Shown here: positions 7,935-18,839 of the stretch, one piece after another | Layout of the letters: each line of letters begins with the position of its first letter | Position numbering within the stretch: position 1 is the first letter of the stretch | The notes under the pieces: generated by a model | What the model was told of the DNA's origin: nothing | The model's database searches: none | What the model saw: only the letters and a program-made list of their open reading frames with translations | Assembly: GCA_021827705.1 (NCBI GenBank) | Contig: JAKAUQ010000027.1 | Span: 28,230-92,229, forward strand | Source of the DNA: Actinomycetes bacterium | GTDB lineage: Bacteria; Actinomycetota; Acidimicrobiia; Acidimicrobiales; RAAP-2 | Reading direction: 5' to 3' | Length of the DNA stretch: 64,000 nt | Made by a program: the position numbers and the translations under genes

Positions 7935-8780
7935 ATGACCGACCTCGTCGTCACGCTGCAGTGCCCCGACCGGCCGGGCATCGTGCGGGCGCTCAGTGCG
8001 TCGATCTTCGCCATCGGCGGCAACATCCTGGAGAACGACCAGTTCACCGATCCCACGACCGCGCTGTTCTGCATGCGCACGCGCTTCGAGGCCGACGCGA
8101 CGGTCGCCCAGATCGAGCAGCACCTGGCGCACGACCTGGCCGAGTTCGGCCCCACGCTGACCCTGCGCCCCGACGCCCAGCACCGCCGCGCCGTGGTCAT
8201 GGTCTCCCAGTTCGACCACTGCCTGGTCGACCTGCTCTACCGGCGAGAGCGCGGCGACCTGCCCTTGGACATCGTGGCCGTGGTCTCCAACCACGAGGTG
8301 TGCGCCGACGTGGCCGCGCACCACGGCGTGGCCTTCCACTACGTGCCCGTCAGCGCCGCGACCAAGACCGTCGCCGAGGACCAGGTGCGCGAGCTGATGG
8401 CGGCCAACGGGGCCGACCTAATCATCCTGGCGCGCTACATGCAGATCCTCAGCCCCGAGATGTGCGCGCAGTTCGCCGGCCGCATCATCAACATCCATCA
8501 CTCCTTCCTGCCGGGATTCACCGGCGCGCGCCCCTACCATCGGGCCTACGACCGGGGGGTCAAGCTGATCGGCGCGACGGCCCACTTCGTGACCGCCGAG
8601 CTCGACGAGGGCCCCATCATCGACCAGGACGTCGAGCGCGTGACCCACGCGCGCCGCGTCGAGGACCTGATCGCCCTGGGCCGCGACATCGAGCGCACCG
8701 TGCTGGCACGCGCCGTGCAGCTGGTGGCCGAGGATCGCGTGATGATCGTCGGCCGGCGCACGGTCGTGTTTCGCCAGTAG
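7935..8780 (+). CDS. purU: Formyltetrahydrofolate deformylase
   Basis: A protein of 281 residues that hydrolyses 10-formyltetrahydrofolate to formate and tetrahydrofolate. This balances one-carbon pools and supplies formate. An N-terminal ACT domain (about 1-75; TLQCPDRPGIVRALS, GGNILENDQF) precedes a formyltransferase fold (about 85-280). The catalytic Asn-His-Asp set is visible as N186 and H188 in NIHHSFLPGF and D224 in AELDEGPIID. The ATG follows the previous stop with no gap. The gene is convergent with kynureninase with a one-base spacer. Confidence 0.94.
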   Translation: MTDLVVTLQCPDRPGIVRALSASIFAIGGNILENDQFTDPTTALFCMRTRFEADATVAQIEQHLAHDLAEFGPTLTLRPDAQHRRAVVMVSQFDHCLVDLLYRRERGDLPLDIVAVVSNHEVCADVAAHHGVAFHYVPVSAATKTVAEDQVRELMAANGADLIILARYMQILSPEMCAQFAGRIINIHHSFLPGFTGARPYHRAYDRGVKLIGATAHFVTAELDEGPIIDQDVERVTHARRVEDLIALGRDIERTVLARAVQLVAEDRVMIVGRRTVVFRQ

Positions 8781-8781
8781 G

Positions 8782-10029
8782 TCAGGTCACCGCCTGGCGC
8801 GTGGCGTAGCGCGCGTCGAGGTGCTCGCCGGTCGCCAGGACCGCCGCCAGGTGCTCGACGGCGTCGACGACGTCGACGAAGCGCACGTAGAGCGGGGCGA
8901 ACCCGAAGCGCGCGATGTCGGGGGCGCGGAAGTCGCCCACGACGCCGCGAGCGATCAGCGCCTGGACGATCCCGTAGGCCGCGGGGTGGCGCCAGGACAC
9001 CTGGCTGCCCCGGCGGGCGTGGTCGCGGGGCGTGACCAGGGACAGCGCACCGGGCAGGCGCTCCTCGACCAGGGTGATGAACAGGTCCGTGAGGGCCAGG
9101 CTCTTGGCGCGCAGAGCCGCCAGATCGACACCGTCGAAGGCGTCCAGGGCTCCGTCGAGGGCGGCCAGCGCCAGGATCGACGGCGTCGAGGTGACCAGCC
9201 CCCGGATGCCGGGCGCCGGCGTGAAGACCGGCTCGAAGTCGAAGGGTCGGGCGTGGCCCAGCCAGCCGGGCAGCGGGTTGACGACCTGCGCCACGAGCCG
9301 AGGGGCGACCCACAAGAACGCGGGCGATCCGGGGCCCCCGTTCAGGTACTTGTAGGTGCACCCGGCCGCGAAGTCGGCATCGGCGCCGGTGAGGTCCACC
9401 GGCACCGCGCCGGTCGAGTGGGCCAGGTCCCACAGCATCAGGGCGCCGGCCCGGTGGGCCTGGGCGGTCAGGGCGCCCAGGTCCAGCATCTCGCCGGTGC
9501 GAAAGTCCACGTGGGTCAGCATCACCAGGGCCACCGAGTCGTCGAGCGCGCCGAGCAGGTCGGCGCGGTCGAGGGCCCGCACCTGCACGGGGCGTCGCGC
9601 GCGGCGGGCCATCGCCTCGAGGATGTAGAGGTCGGTGTGGAAGTTGGCGGCATCGGTCAGCACGACGGAGCGCTCCGGTCGCAGCTCCAGGGCGGCGCCG
9701 ATCGCCTTGGCCAGCACCATGGTCAAGGTGTCCACCGCCACGACCTCGCCGGGCCCGGCCCCGATGAGGGGGGCGATCCGGTCGCCGACGGCCAGCGGGA
9801 GGTCCATCCAGCCCGCCGCGTTCCAGCTGGTGACCAGGCCCCGGGCCCACTGGTCCGCCACGACCGCACCCACCCGCGTCGCACTGGCCCGGACCAGGGG
9901 ACCCAGCGAGTTGCCGTCGAGGTATATCAGCCCGGGGGGCAGGTCGAAGGCGTCGCGCCGAGAGGCCAGCGGATCGGCGGCATCGGCGGCATCGGCGGCC
10001 AGGGCGTCAGCACGTACGTATCGGGTCAT
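8782..10029 (-). CDS. kynU: Kynureninase
   Basis: A PLP enzyme of 415 residues that cleaves kynurenine to anthranilate and alanine (or 3-hydroxykynurenine to 3-hydroxyanthranilate). Hallmarks are LIYLDGNSLGPL near the start, NFHTDLYI, MLWDLAHSTGAVPVDL and the PLP lysine K227 in CTYKYLNGGPGSP. Other kynurenine-pathway genes are not nearby. TAGCGT lies five bases before the ATG, so the message is probably leaderless. Near the N-terminus a 9-base tandem repeat encodes an Ala-Ala-Asp run. Confidence 0.92.
   Translation of the reverse strand: MTRYVRADALAADAADAADPLASRRDAFDLPPGLIYLDGNSLGPLVRASATRVGAVVADQWARGLVTSWNAAGWMDLPLAVGDRIAPLIGAGPGEVVAVDTLTMVLAKAIGAALELRPERSVVLTDAANFHTDLYILEAMARRARRPVQVRALDRADLLGALDDSVALVMLTHVDFRTGEMLDLGALTAQAHRAGALMLWDLAHSTGAVPVDLTGADADFAAGCTYKYLNGGPGSPAFLWVAPRLVAQVVNPLPGWLGHARPFDFEPVFTPAPGIRGLVTSTPSILALAALDGALDAFDGVDLAALRAKSLALTDLFITLVEERLPGALSLVTPRDHARRGSQVSWRHPAAYGIVQALIARGVVGDFRAPDIARFGFAPLYVRFVDVVDAVEHLAAVLATGEHLDARYATRQAVT
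9971..9997. repeat. Three tandem 9-base units in kynU
   Basis: Units of GCATCGGCG, the first with one mismatch, encode a repeated Ala/Asp triplet at residues about 12-19 of kynureninase. The array stays in frame at any copy number, so expansion would only lengthen an N-terminal tail. Confidence 0.6.
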
Positions 10030-10034
10030 GGCGC

Positions 10035-10040
10035 ACGCTA
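10035..10040 (-). promoter_or_regulatory. Leaderless-type -10 element of kynU
   Basis: Minus-strand TAGCGT with five bases to the ATG at 10029. No Shine-Dalgarno sequence is present. Confidence 0.45.
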
Positions 10041-10045
10041 ACGCG

Positions 10046-11721
10046 TCAGCCGCGGTGCACGGGCTTGTAGCGCAGGCGGTGGGGCTGGTCGGCCGCCGTG
10101 CCCAGGCGACGGTGCCGGTCGGCCTCGTAGTCCGAGAAGTTGCCCTCGAACCAGCGCACCTCGGCGTCGTCCTCGAAGGCCAGCACGTGGGTCGCGACGC
10201 GGTCGAGGAACCACCGGTCGTGGCTGATCACGACGGCACACCCGGGGAACGCCTCCAGGCCCTCCTCGAGCGCCCGCAGGGTGTCCACGTCCAGGTCGTT
10301 GGTCGGCTCGTCGAGCAGCAGCACGTTGCCCCCCGCCCGCAGCACCTGGGCCAGCTGGACCCGGTTGCGCTCCCCGCCCGAGAGCTGGCCGACGCGCTTT
10401 TGCTGGTCGCTGCCGGTGAACCCGAAGCTCGCGACGTAGGCGCGCGGCCAGCTCGCGCCCACCCACGACGATCCGGTCCTGGCCCTCGCTGATCGCCTCG
10501 TAGACGGTGGCGTTCGCGACGAGGCCCGCGCGCGACTGGTCGACGTAGGCGAAGCGCACGGTCGGCCCCACGCGGATGGTGCCCGCGTCGAGTGGCTCGT
10601 GACCCAAGATGAGCCTGAAGAGCGTCGACTTGCCCGCGCCGTTGGCGCCGATCACGCCGACGATGCCCCCCGGGGGCAGGAGGAAGGACAGGCCCTCGAT
10701 GAGCACGCGGTCGGCGAAGGCCTTGGTGACCCCCTGGGCCTCCACCACCAGGTCGCCGAGGCGCGGGCCCGGGGGGATGGCGATCTCCAGGCGCTCGGGG
10801 AGGCGCTCGGCCGCCTCGGCCTGCGCGGCCAGGGTGGCGTAGGAGGTCAGGCGGGCCTGACCCTTGGCCTGGCGCGCCCGGGGGGACAGGCGGATCCAGG
10901 CCAGCTCGCGCGCCAGGGCGGCCTGGCGCGCCGCGGAGCGCCGCTCCTCGGCGGCCAGGCGCGCGGCCTTGTGCTCGAGCCACGCCGAGTAGTTGCCCTC
11001 GAAGGGGTACCCCGCCCCCCGGTCCAGCTCGAGGATCCACCCGGCCACGTGGTCCAGGAAGTAGCGGTCGTGGGTGACGGCCACGACCGTCCCGGGGTAC
11101 TCCTGGAACGCCCGCTCGAGCCAGGCCACCGACTCGGCGTCCAGGTGGTTGGTGGGCTCGTCGAGCAAGAGCAGGTCCGGTCGGGCCAGCAGCAAGCGGC
11201 ACAGGGCCACGCGGCGGCGCTCCCCACCCGACAGCGTCGTCACGTCAGCGTCGGGTGCGGGCAGGCGCAGCGCGTCCATGGCGATCGCCAAGGTGCGCTC
11301 CAGGTCCCAGGCCCCCAGCGCGTCGATGCGGTGCGCCACGGCGGCCTGCTCGGCCAGCAGGGCCTCGACGTCGGCGTCGGGCGCTCCGAAGGCGTTGCAG
11401 ACCTCCTCGTAGCGCGCCAGCAGGTCACGCTGCTCGCCCACCCCGTCGGCCACGTTGCCCACGACGTCCTTGTCGGGATCGAGCACGGGCTCTTGGGGCA
11501 GGTAGCCCACCGAGAAGCCGGGGGTCACGCGCCTCGCCCCGGTAGCCGTCGTCGAGCCCGGCCATGATGCGCAGCAGGGTCGACTGGCCCGAGCCGTTGG
11601 ACCCGATGACCCCGATCTTGGCGCCCGGATAGAAGGAGAGGCTGATGCCGCCCAGGACCTCGCGGTCGGGCGGGTAGAGGCGGCGCAGGTCGCGCACGGT
11701 GTAGATGAACTGGGCCGGCAC
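10046..11721 (-). pseudogene. ettA: EttA-like ABC-F translation factor with two frameshifts and a Walker A substitution
   Basis: Three overlapping minus-strand frames together make one EttA-type protein, normally about 555 residues with two ABC domains that bind the ribosomal E site. The first frame (11721 to about 11530) has IYTVRDLRRLYPP and a Walker A loop reading GSNGSGQST, with Gln in place of the invariant Lys. The middle frame carries IGYLPQEP-like sequence, [19 protein letters not shown] and an intact second Walker [10 protein letters not shown]. The last frame (about 10445 to 10046) carries LSGGERNR and [11 protein letters not shown]. Both junctions fall in GCGCGC tracts and each fits a loss of two bases. 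It is either a decaying gene or has sequence errors. Confidence 0.8.
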
Positions 11722-11770
11722 CCCTCCAGTGTGACCCGCCAGGAGCCCGCGCAGCGCGCCCGCGGGCGGG

Positions 11771-11776
11771 CTAGTG
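11771..11776 (+). promoter_or_regulatory. Possible -10 element of the nucleoside ABC transporter operon
   Basis: TAGTGT lies 70 bases before the ATG of the binding-protein gene, leaving a leader of roughly 64 bases that ends in a GGGAGGA ribosome site. No clear -35 is seen. Confidence 0.3.
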
Positions 11777-11846
11777 TCCTCGGTGCACGGCGCGCGCCCA
11801 GGCCAAGGGGGACTCGGGCGTGGGCGCCGGGCTGGGAGGAAACTTC

Positions 11847-12953
11847 ATGAGCAGGGGAGACAGTGGGCGCGTGCGCCTGGGCACATGGCTCGGGACCGCG
11901 TCACTGCTGGCGGGAACCTTGACGCTGGGTGCGGGCTCGGTGAGCGCGCAGGCCGCGGCCAAGCCGTTCAAGGCGTGCGTGGTGACCGACACCGGCGGCA
12001 TCAACGACAAGTCCTTCAACGCGTCGGCCTATAAGGGCATGGAGGACGCCCACGCCCGGAACAAGAACATCGTGGTGTCGTACCTGTCGTCGCAGTCCTC
12101 GGCCGACTACGTGCCCAACATCAACAGCTTCGTCCACCAGGGCTGCGGGATCATCGTCACCGTGGGCTTCCTGATGGACACGGCCACCCAGCAGGCGGCC
12201 AACGCCCACCCGCACCAGAAGTTCGCCATCGTCGATGACGCACCCCAGCACCTGAAGTACCACAACGTCCTGGCGCTGCAGTACGAGACGGATCAGGCCG
12301 CGTTCCTGGGCGGCTACCTGGCCGCGGCCAGCACCCATACGGGCGTGGTGGGGACCTACGGCGGCATGGAGTTCCCGTCGGTCACCATGTACATGAACGG
12401 CTTCGTGGCCGGCGTGCGCTACTACGACAAGGTCAAGGGCGCGGCGGTCAAGGTCCTGGGATGGACGCCCGCCAAGGGCAGCTGCTCTTTGGCCAGCTGT
12501 GGCGGCACGGGCACGTTCGTGGGCAACTTCACGGACCAGACGGCCGGCAAGACCATCGCCGCCAACGACTTCGCCGCGGGTGCCGACATCGTCTTCCCGG
12601 TCGCCGGCTCGGTGGGCCTGGGGTCGGTCGTCGCGGCCCAGCAGGCCGGTCGGGGCCACTCGATCATGTGGGTGGACTCCAACGGCTGCGTCTCGGACGC
12701 GGCGGACTGCTCGTGGTTCATCGGCACGGTCGCCAAGGGCGTCGAGGCCTCGGTGCGTGACGCGGTCCTGGCGGCGGCGTCGGGCAAGTTCCACGGCGGC
12801 ACCTACCTGGGCACGCTGAAGAACCAGGGGACGGCCCTGGAGTACGGCGGGATCCCGGTCCCCGCAGCCATCAAGAAGGCGATCGCCGCGATCGCCAAGG
12901 GCATCGAGTCCGGCCGGATCTCGGTCAACCCGAACAACTACCCCGTCAAGTAG
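11847..12953 (+). CDS. BMP-family (PnrA-like) nucleoside-binding protein of an ABC transporter
   Basis: An exported binding protein of 368 residues with a signal peptide ([26 protein letters not shown]). The mature part begins [18 protein letters not shown], the typical opening of the basic membrane protein/Med/PnrA family, which binds purine or other nucleosides. Further markers are [23 protein letters not shown] and the late VDSNGC. No lipobox cysteine is seen. The ATG has a strong GGGAGGA site. The transporter ATPase and two permeases follow, separated by a 65-base spacer with a hairpin and a promoter. Nucleoside uptake is supported by the salvage genes downstream. Confidence 0.88.
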   Translation: MSRGDSGRVRLGTWLGTASLLAGTLTLGAGSVSAQAAAKPFKACVVTDTGGINDKSFNASAYKGMEDAHARNKNIVVSYLSSQSSADYVPNINSFVHQGCGIIVTVGFLMDTATQQAANAHPHQKFAIVDDAPQHLKYHNVLALQYETDQAAFLGGYLAAASTHTGVVGTYGGMEFPSVTMYMNGFVAGVRYYDKVKGAAVKVLGWTPAKGSCSLASCGGTGTFVGNFTDQTAGKTIAANDFAAGADIVFPVAGSVGLGSVVAAQQAGRGHSIMWVDSNGCVSDAADCSWFIGTVAKGVEASVRDAVLAAASGKFHGGTYLGTLKNQGTALEYGGIPVPAAIKKAIAAIAKGIESGRISVNPNNYPVK

Positions 12954-12958
12954 AGCCT

Positions 12959-13003
12959 CGAGGGGCCCGAGGCACGGTCGCCTTGACCGCCTCGGGCCCC
13001 TCG
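12959..13003 (+). terminator. 15-bp perfect stem-loop between binding-protein and ATPase genes
   Basis: The left arm (12959-12973) pairs with the right arm (12989-13003) over 15 bp around a 15-base loop. There is no T-run. It lies six bases after the binding-protein stop, so it could be a partial terminator or a 3'-end stabiliser that raises binding-protein yield over the membrane parts. Its loop and right arm also contain the -35 and spacer of a promoter for the next gene. Confidence 0.65.
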
Positions 13004-13010
13004 CTACGAT
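12983..13010 (+). promoter_or_regulatory. Internal promoter TTGACC-N16-TACGAT for the ABC ATPase gene
   Basis: A good -35 (12983-12988) and -10 (13005-13010) are separated by 16 bases. The -10 ends eight bases before the ATG at 13019, which has no Shine-Dalgarno sequence, so the message would be leaderless. The promoter is embedded in the hairpin at 12959-13003. Confidence 0.65.
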
Positions 13011-13018
13011 ACGGACCC

Positions 13019-14522
<1,504 letters not shown>

Positions 14523-14530
<8 letters not shown>

Positions 14531-15770
14531 GTCGCGCCGGCGCTGGTGGCACCGCCTGACCACCCGCAGCCCGCTGCTGGTGACCCTCGACGCGCTGATC
14601 CTCGGCTTCGTGGTGGGCGCCCTGGTGATCATCACGACGACCGCCTCGGTCCTGGACGCCTGGCGCGCGATGTTCTCGAGCTGGGCGGCCTTCGCTCACG
14701 CGTGCCAGCTGACCGCCGACGTGGTCGGCGCCGCCTACCGAGCCATGTTCACCGGCGCCGTCGTGAACCCGCGCATCTTCTGGCACGCCGTGACGACCGG
14801 CCAGGGTTGGACGCTGGCCCTGACGCCCCTGTCCGAGACCCTGACCTACGCCGCGCCCCTGATCATCGCCAGCATCGGGGTGGGCATCGCCTTCCAGACC
14901 GGCATCTTCAACATCGGCGCCAACGGCCAGGCGATCCTGGGCGGCGTGGCCGGCGCCTACATGGGCTCACTGGTGCACCTGCCCACGGTCGTGCACTTGC
15001 CCTTGACCCTGGCCGCCGGCATCGCCGGTGGCGTGATCGTCGGTCTGGTCCCCGGCCTGCTCAAGGCCTACACCGGTGCCCACGAGGTGATCGTGACCCT
15101 GATGCTCAACTACGTCGTGGCTGCCCTGCTCATCTTCACGCTGCTGTCGACGGTCCTGCAGCAGCCCGGCCAGCAGAACGACATCTCGCGCACCCTGGCC
15201 CCCTCGGCCCAGCTGGCCCCCCTCTTCGGGGCCGCGTCGGGCCTGCGCGTCAACTGGGGCCTGGCGGTCGCCGCGCTGGTCGTGGTCTTCGCCTGGTGGT
15301 TCCTGGAGCGCTCGTCGCTCGGCTTCGACTTCCGCGTGACCGGCGCCAACCCGCAGGCCGCGCGCGCCTCGGGCATCAACGCCCGTGCCGTGATCGTGCT
15401 GGTCTTCGTCATCTCGGGGGGCCTGGCCGGCCTGGCCGGGATCGTCCAGCTGGCCGGCACCACCCACTACCTCGATGGCGGGTTCCTCATCGGCAACGCC
15501 GGCATCGGCTTCACGGCCATCACCGTCTCCCTGCTCGGGCGCAACCGGCCGGTCGGGATCGTCTGGTCCTCCCTCTTGTTCGCGGGGCTCGGCGTGGGCG
15601 GGCGGGCCATGCAGGCCGCCACGGGCATCCCGCTCGACCTGGCCACGGTGATCCAGTCGGCGGTCGTGCTCTTCGTGGCCACACCGGTGCTGGTCCAGGA
15701 GATCTTCCGTCTCCGCCACGCCGCGGCGGCCGGTGAGGTGCGACTGGCGACCAGCGGGTGGGGCTCGTGA
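14523..15770 (+). CDS. Nucleoside ABC transporter permease (BPD_transp_2 family), first subunit
   Basis: A membrane protein of 415 residues with about ten hydrophobic segments. Family features are [21 protein letters not shown] and the later [18 protein letters not shown], the cytoplasmic EAA-like loop that contacts the ATPase. A hydrophilic periplasmic loop sits around residues 60-95. Its ATG lies inside the end of the ATPase gene, and its own stop overlaps the second permease by GTGA, so the subunits are translationally coupled. Together with the BMP protein it should import nucleosides. Confidence 0.9.
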
Positions 15771-17032
15771 GCACCGTCTCGCGCCGGCGCACCCGCGGCA
15801 TCGGGGTCTTCATGGCCCTCCTGGGCCTGGTGACGGCCCTGGGCTTCGGCCTGGCCAGCGGGAGCGCGGCACGCTCGTCTTTGACCTTCAACCCCGTCGA
15901 CCTGAGCGCGTCGGCCCCCCTCCATCTGGGGACGCTGACGCTGCCCACCGCGATCGCCAACCTGGTGCTGGGTCTGGCGATGGCGGCCCTCGGGGTCGAG
16001 CTGCTGGTGCGCGTGCCACGCCGCGGCGTGATGGCCCGCTTCGGGGCCGTGGCGCTGCTGTTCTTCCTCGCGCTGCTGCTGTGGGCCGTGCGCACGACCG
16101 GCCCGGCCCCGATCAACTTCGTCAACGTCACCGCGGTGCTGGTGGGGGCGTCGGCCCTGACGATGGTCCTCATCTTCGGCTCGCTCTCGGGCGTGCTGTG
16201 CGAGCGGGCGGGCGTGGTCAACATCGCCATCGAGGGCCAGTTCATCGGGGGCGCCTTCATCGGGTCGATGGTCGCCTCCACGACGCACGACTTCTTCTTC
16301 GCGGCCGTGGCCGGCGGGGCCGTGGGTGGGCTGCTGGGCCTGGTGCTGGCGTTCCTGTCGCTGCGCTACCTCTCGGACCAGATCATCGTGGGCGTCGTCT
16401 TGGTCACCTTGCTGTCGGGGCTGTCGTCCTACCTCAACTTGCAGGTGCTCACGCCCTTCCCGCAGTACAACACGGGCAACCTCGCGCCCAACCTGCCCAT
16501 CCCGCTGCTGACCAAGATCCCGGTGCTCGGCCCGGTGCTCTTCGACCAGAGCGGCTTCTTCTACCTGATGATCGTCCTGGTGGCGGCGGTGAGCTACGGG
16601 CTGTTCCAGACGCGCTGGGGGCTGCGCGTGCGCGCGGTCGGCGAGCACCCCCAGGCCGCCGCCACCGTCGGCATCAAGGTCATCGGCGTGCGCTACGCCA
16701 ACGTGATCCTCGGGGGCGTGGTCGCGGGCCTGGGCGGCGTCGCCTTCATGGCCACCCAGGGCCAGTTCCAGCCCGGCTACACCTCGGGACTGGGCTACAT
16801 CGCCCTGGCCGCCCTGATCTTTGGCCGCTGGCGCCCCTCGGGCGCGGTCGTGGCCTCGATCGTCTTCGGCCTGTCGCTCTACCTGTCCTACAACCTGCAG
16901 ACCTTCCAGGTCCCCGTCTCCACCGAGGTCCTGGGCATGGTCCCCTACCTGATCACCATCGCCGTGGTGTCCGGGCTCATCGGGCGGGTGCGGCCCCCGG
17001 CCGCCGACGGCGTGCCCTACCAGCGCGACTGA
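15767..17032 (+). CDS. Nucleoside ABC transporter permease (BPD_transp_2 family), second subunit
   Basis: A protein of 421 residues with about ten membrane segments. It shows ERAGVVNIAIEGQFIGGAF, matching the GIFNIG motif of the first permease, and the GEHPQAAATVGIKVIGVRY loop. The GTG at 15767 is chosen because it gives the GTGA overlap that is standard here; a GTG at 15758 in the same frame is possible. The last 16 bases overlap the end of the convergent psuK gene. Confidence 0.9.
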   Translation: MSTVSRRRTRGIGVFMALLGLVTALGFGLASGSAARSSLTFNPVDLSASAPLHLGTLTLPTAIANLVLGLAMAALGVELLVRVPRRGVMARFGAVALLFFLALLLWAVRTTGPAPINFVNVTAVLVGASALTMVLIFGSLSGVLCERAGVVNIAIEGQFIGGAFIGSMVASTTHDFFFAAVAGGAVGGLLGLVLAFLSLRYLSDQIIVGVVLVTLLSGLSSYLNLQVLTPFPQYNTGNLAPNLPIPLLTKIPVLGPVLFDQSGFFYLMIVLVAAVSYGLFQTRWGLRVRAVGEHPQAAATVGIKVIGVRYANVILGGVVAGLGGVAFMATQGQFQPGYTSGLGYIALAALIFGRWRPSGAVVASIVFGLSLYLSYNLQTFQVPVSTEVLGMVPYLITIAVVSGLIGRVRPPAADGVPYQRD

Positions 17033-17901
17033 GCCCCCGGGCCCACGACCCCCACCACCGACGCGGCCGCGGCGACCGCCGCGTCCAGGCAGGCCGCGAG
17101 CGACCCGCCGCGCAGGCGGGCGTCCAGGTAGCCCGCGGTGGCCGCATCACCGGCCCCCGTGGTGTCCACCACCCGCGCCGTGCGCGCCGGGACGGCCGCC
17201 TCCTCGGCCCCGTGCCGGGCGACGGCCCCGGCGGCGCCCCGCGTGACGACGACCTCGGGGTAGCGCGCGGCCAGGCTCGCCAGGGCCTCCTCGAGAGGCC
17301 CGCCCCCGACGAGCTCGGCCTCCTCCTGGTTGGCCAGGAGCAGGCCCGCCCCGGCGCTGGCCGCGCGAAACGCCTCGGCGCCCGCGGCGCGCCAGGGCGC
17401 GATCGAGCACACGTCGACCGAGGTCGACGCACCCCGCTCGGCCAGCGCGCGCAGTGCGGCCGCCCCGATCGCGCGGGTCGCCGGGTCCACGAGGGTGTAG
17501 CCCGACACGTGCAGGTGGTCGACGGGACCAGCCAGCGCGGCCGTGACGTGCTCGGCGACCAGGTGGCTCGCGGCCCCGCGACGGGTGCGCATCGCCCGCT
17601 GGCCCTCGGCGTCGACCAGGGCCACCACGACGCCGGTGGGCGCGGCGACCTCGACCAGGCGCGCGTGCACGCCCACGGCCTCCAGCTCGTCGCGCACCAG
17701 CCGGCCCGCCGCGTCGTCGCCGACCGCGCCGATGAAGGTCACCTCGTGGCCCCGGGCGGCGAGGTGGGCCGCGATGTTGGCCGACGACCCGCCGCGGCCG
17801 AGGCGGATGTCGGCGGGGGTGTCGCTGGTCGGGGCCACGGGGCCCCGGGTCACGACGGCCACGTCGAGCACCACGTCGCCGATCAGGGCGACGCGGCTCA
17901 C
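17017..17901 (-). CDS. psuK: PfkB-family sugar kinase, probably pseudouridine kinase
   Basis: A ribokinase-fold kinase of 294 residues. It has the N-terminal GRGGSSANIAAHLAARGHEVTFIGAVGDD motif pattern and the PfkB signature 2 DTTGAGDAATAGYLDA with the catalytic Asp. On its own it could be a ribokinase, adenosine kinase or pseudouridine kinase. The GTGA overlap with an unmistakable pseudouridine-5'-phosphate glycosidase gene immediately upstream makes pseudouridine kinase the best reading. It would phosphorylate pseudouridine for cleavage by PsuG. It is convergent with the permease gene. Confidence 0.78.
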   Translation of the reverse strand: MSRVALIGDVVLDVAVVTRGPVAPTSDTPADIRLGRGGSSANIAAHLAARGHEVTFIGAVGDDAAGRLVRDELEAVGVHARLVEVAAPTGVVVALVDAEGQRAMRTRRGAASHLVAEHVTAALAGPVDHLHVSGYTLVDPATRAIGAAALRALAERGASTSVDVCSIAPWRAAGAEAFRAASAGAGLLLANQEEAELVGGGPLEEALASLAARYPEVVVTRGAAGAVARHGAEEAAVPARTARVVDTTGAGDAATAGYLDARLRGGSLAACLDAAVAAAASVVGVVGPGAQSRW

Positions 17902-18815
17902 GTCAGCGCGGCCAGGGCGACGGCGACGTGGCCCGCCAGGCGGGCGTTGGCCACTACCAGGTCGCGGTTGGTGGCCACCGACGCTCCCCCGGTGCGCTCG
18001 GCGAAGCTGGCCAGCAGCGCCGGCGTGACCGCCTTGCCCCACACGCCGGCGACCCGAGCCTCCTCCAGGGCCGCGGCGACCGCCGCGTCGTGGAGCTCGG
18101 CGTCCAGCTCGCTGGCCGCGGGCACCGGATGCGCCAGCAGCCAGCCGCTCGGGCTGAAGGAGAGGTGGGCGGCGAAGGCCCGGGCGACCTGGGTGGGCGT
18201 GTCCATCGTCCACTCCAGTGCGAAGCCGGCGTCGCGCCGGTAGAACCCGGGGAAGCGGTCGGTCTGGTAGCCCACGACCGGAACGCCCAGTGAGTCGAGG
18301 CGCTCCAGCGTGGCCCCGATGTCGAGGATCGACTTGACGCCCGAGGCCACGACCAGCACCGGGGTGCGCGCCAGCGTCGTCAGGTCGGCGGACTCGTCGA
18401 AGGTGGTCGCCGCGTCCCGGTGGACGCCGCCCAGCCCGCCGGTCGCCATGACGGCGATGCCCACCTGGTGGGCCACGGCGATCGTCCCGGCCACGGTGGT
18501 CGCGCCGTCGAGGCCCCCGGCGGCGGCCAGCCCGAGGTCGCGGGCCGACAGCTTGGCCACCTCGCGGCGCGGGTCGGCCAGTGCGGCCAGCTCCGCGGGG
18601 CTCAGGCCCGCCACCACGCGCCCGGCCACCACGCCGACGGTCGCGGGCACCGCCCCGCTCTCGCGCACGGCCTCCTCGCAGGCGGCCGCGACCTCCAGGT
18701 TCAGCGGTGCGGGCAGCCCGTGGGCCACGATCGTGGTCTCCAGGGCCACGACGGCGCGGTGAGCCGACAGCGCCTCGGCGACCGCCGGGCCGAGCACCAC
18801 GGGGACCGAGCTCAC
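17898..18815 (-). CDS. psuG: Pseudouridine-5'-phosphate glycosidase
   Basis: A protein of 305 residues. PsuG reversibly splits the C-C bond of pseudouridine 5'-phosphate to uracil and ribose 5-phosphate in a Mn-dependent, Schiff-base reaction. Recognisable parts are ALETTIVAHGLPAPLN near the start, ATVGVVAGRVVAGL, TGGLGGVHRDA, VASGVKSILDIGATLE, GYQTDRFPGFY and the C-terminal GKAVTPALLA and NRDLVVANARLA. The GTG at 18815 is only 24 bases from the divergent cdd start, with an overlapping -10 element. Confidence 0.92.
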   Translation of the reverse strand: MSSVPVVLGPAVAEALSAHRAVVALETTIVAHGLPAPLNLEVAAACEEAVRESGAVPATVGVVAGRVVAGLSPAELAALADPRREVAKLSARDLGLAAAGGLDGATTVAGTIAVAHQVGIAVMATGGLGGVHRDAATTFDESADLTTLARTPVLVVASGVKSILDIGATLERLDSLGVPVVGYQTDRFPGFYRRDAGFALEWTMDTPTQVARAFAAHLSFSPSGWLLAHPVPAASELDAELHDAAVAAALEEARVAGVWGKAVTPALLASFAERTGGASVATNRDLVVANARLAGHVAVALAALT

Positions 18816-18823
18816 GGAGGCGA

Positions 18824-18833
18824 AGTGTACTGT
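18824..18833. promoter_or_regulatory. Overlapping divergent -10 elements of psuG and cdd
   Basis: Minus-strand TACACT (18829-18824) lies eight bases before the psuG GTG. Plus-strand TACTGT (18828-18833) lies six bases before the cdd GTG. The two hexamers share two bases. Each gene's -35 must therefore lie inside the other gene's first codons. Confidence 0.6.
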
Positions 18834-18839
18834 AGGCCG

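Noticed and set aside
11722..11846. Purine riboswitch upstream of the nucleoside transporter
   Set aside because: The leader is about 65-125 bases, GC-rich and lacks the conserved purine-aptamer loops; only a -10 candidate and a ribosome site are seen.
15733..18243. 836-residue plus-strand frame over the second permease, psuK and psuG
   Set aside because: It runs out of frame through the permease and antisense to two enzymes; no domain is recognisable.
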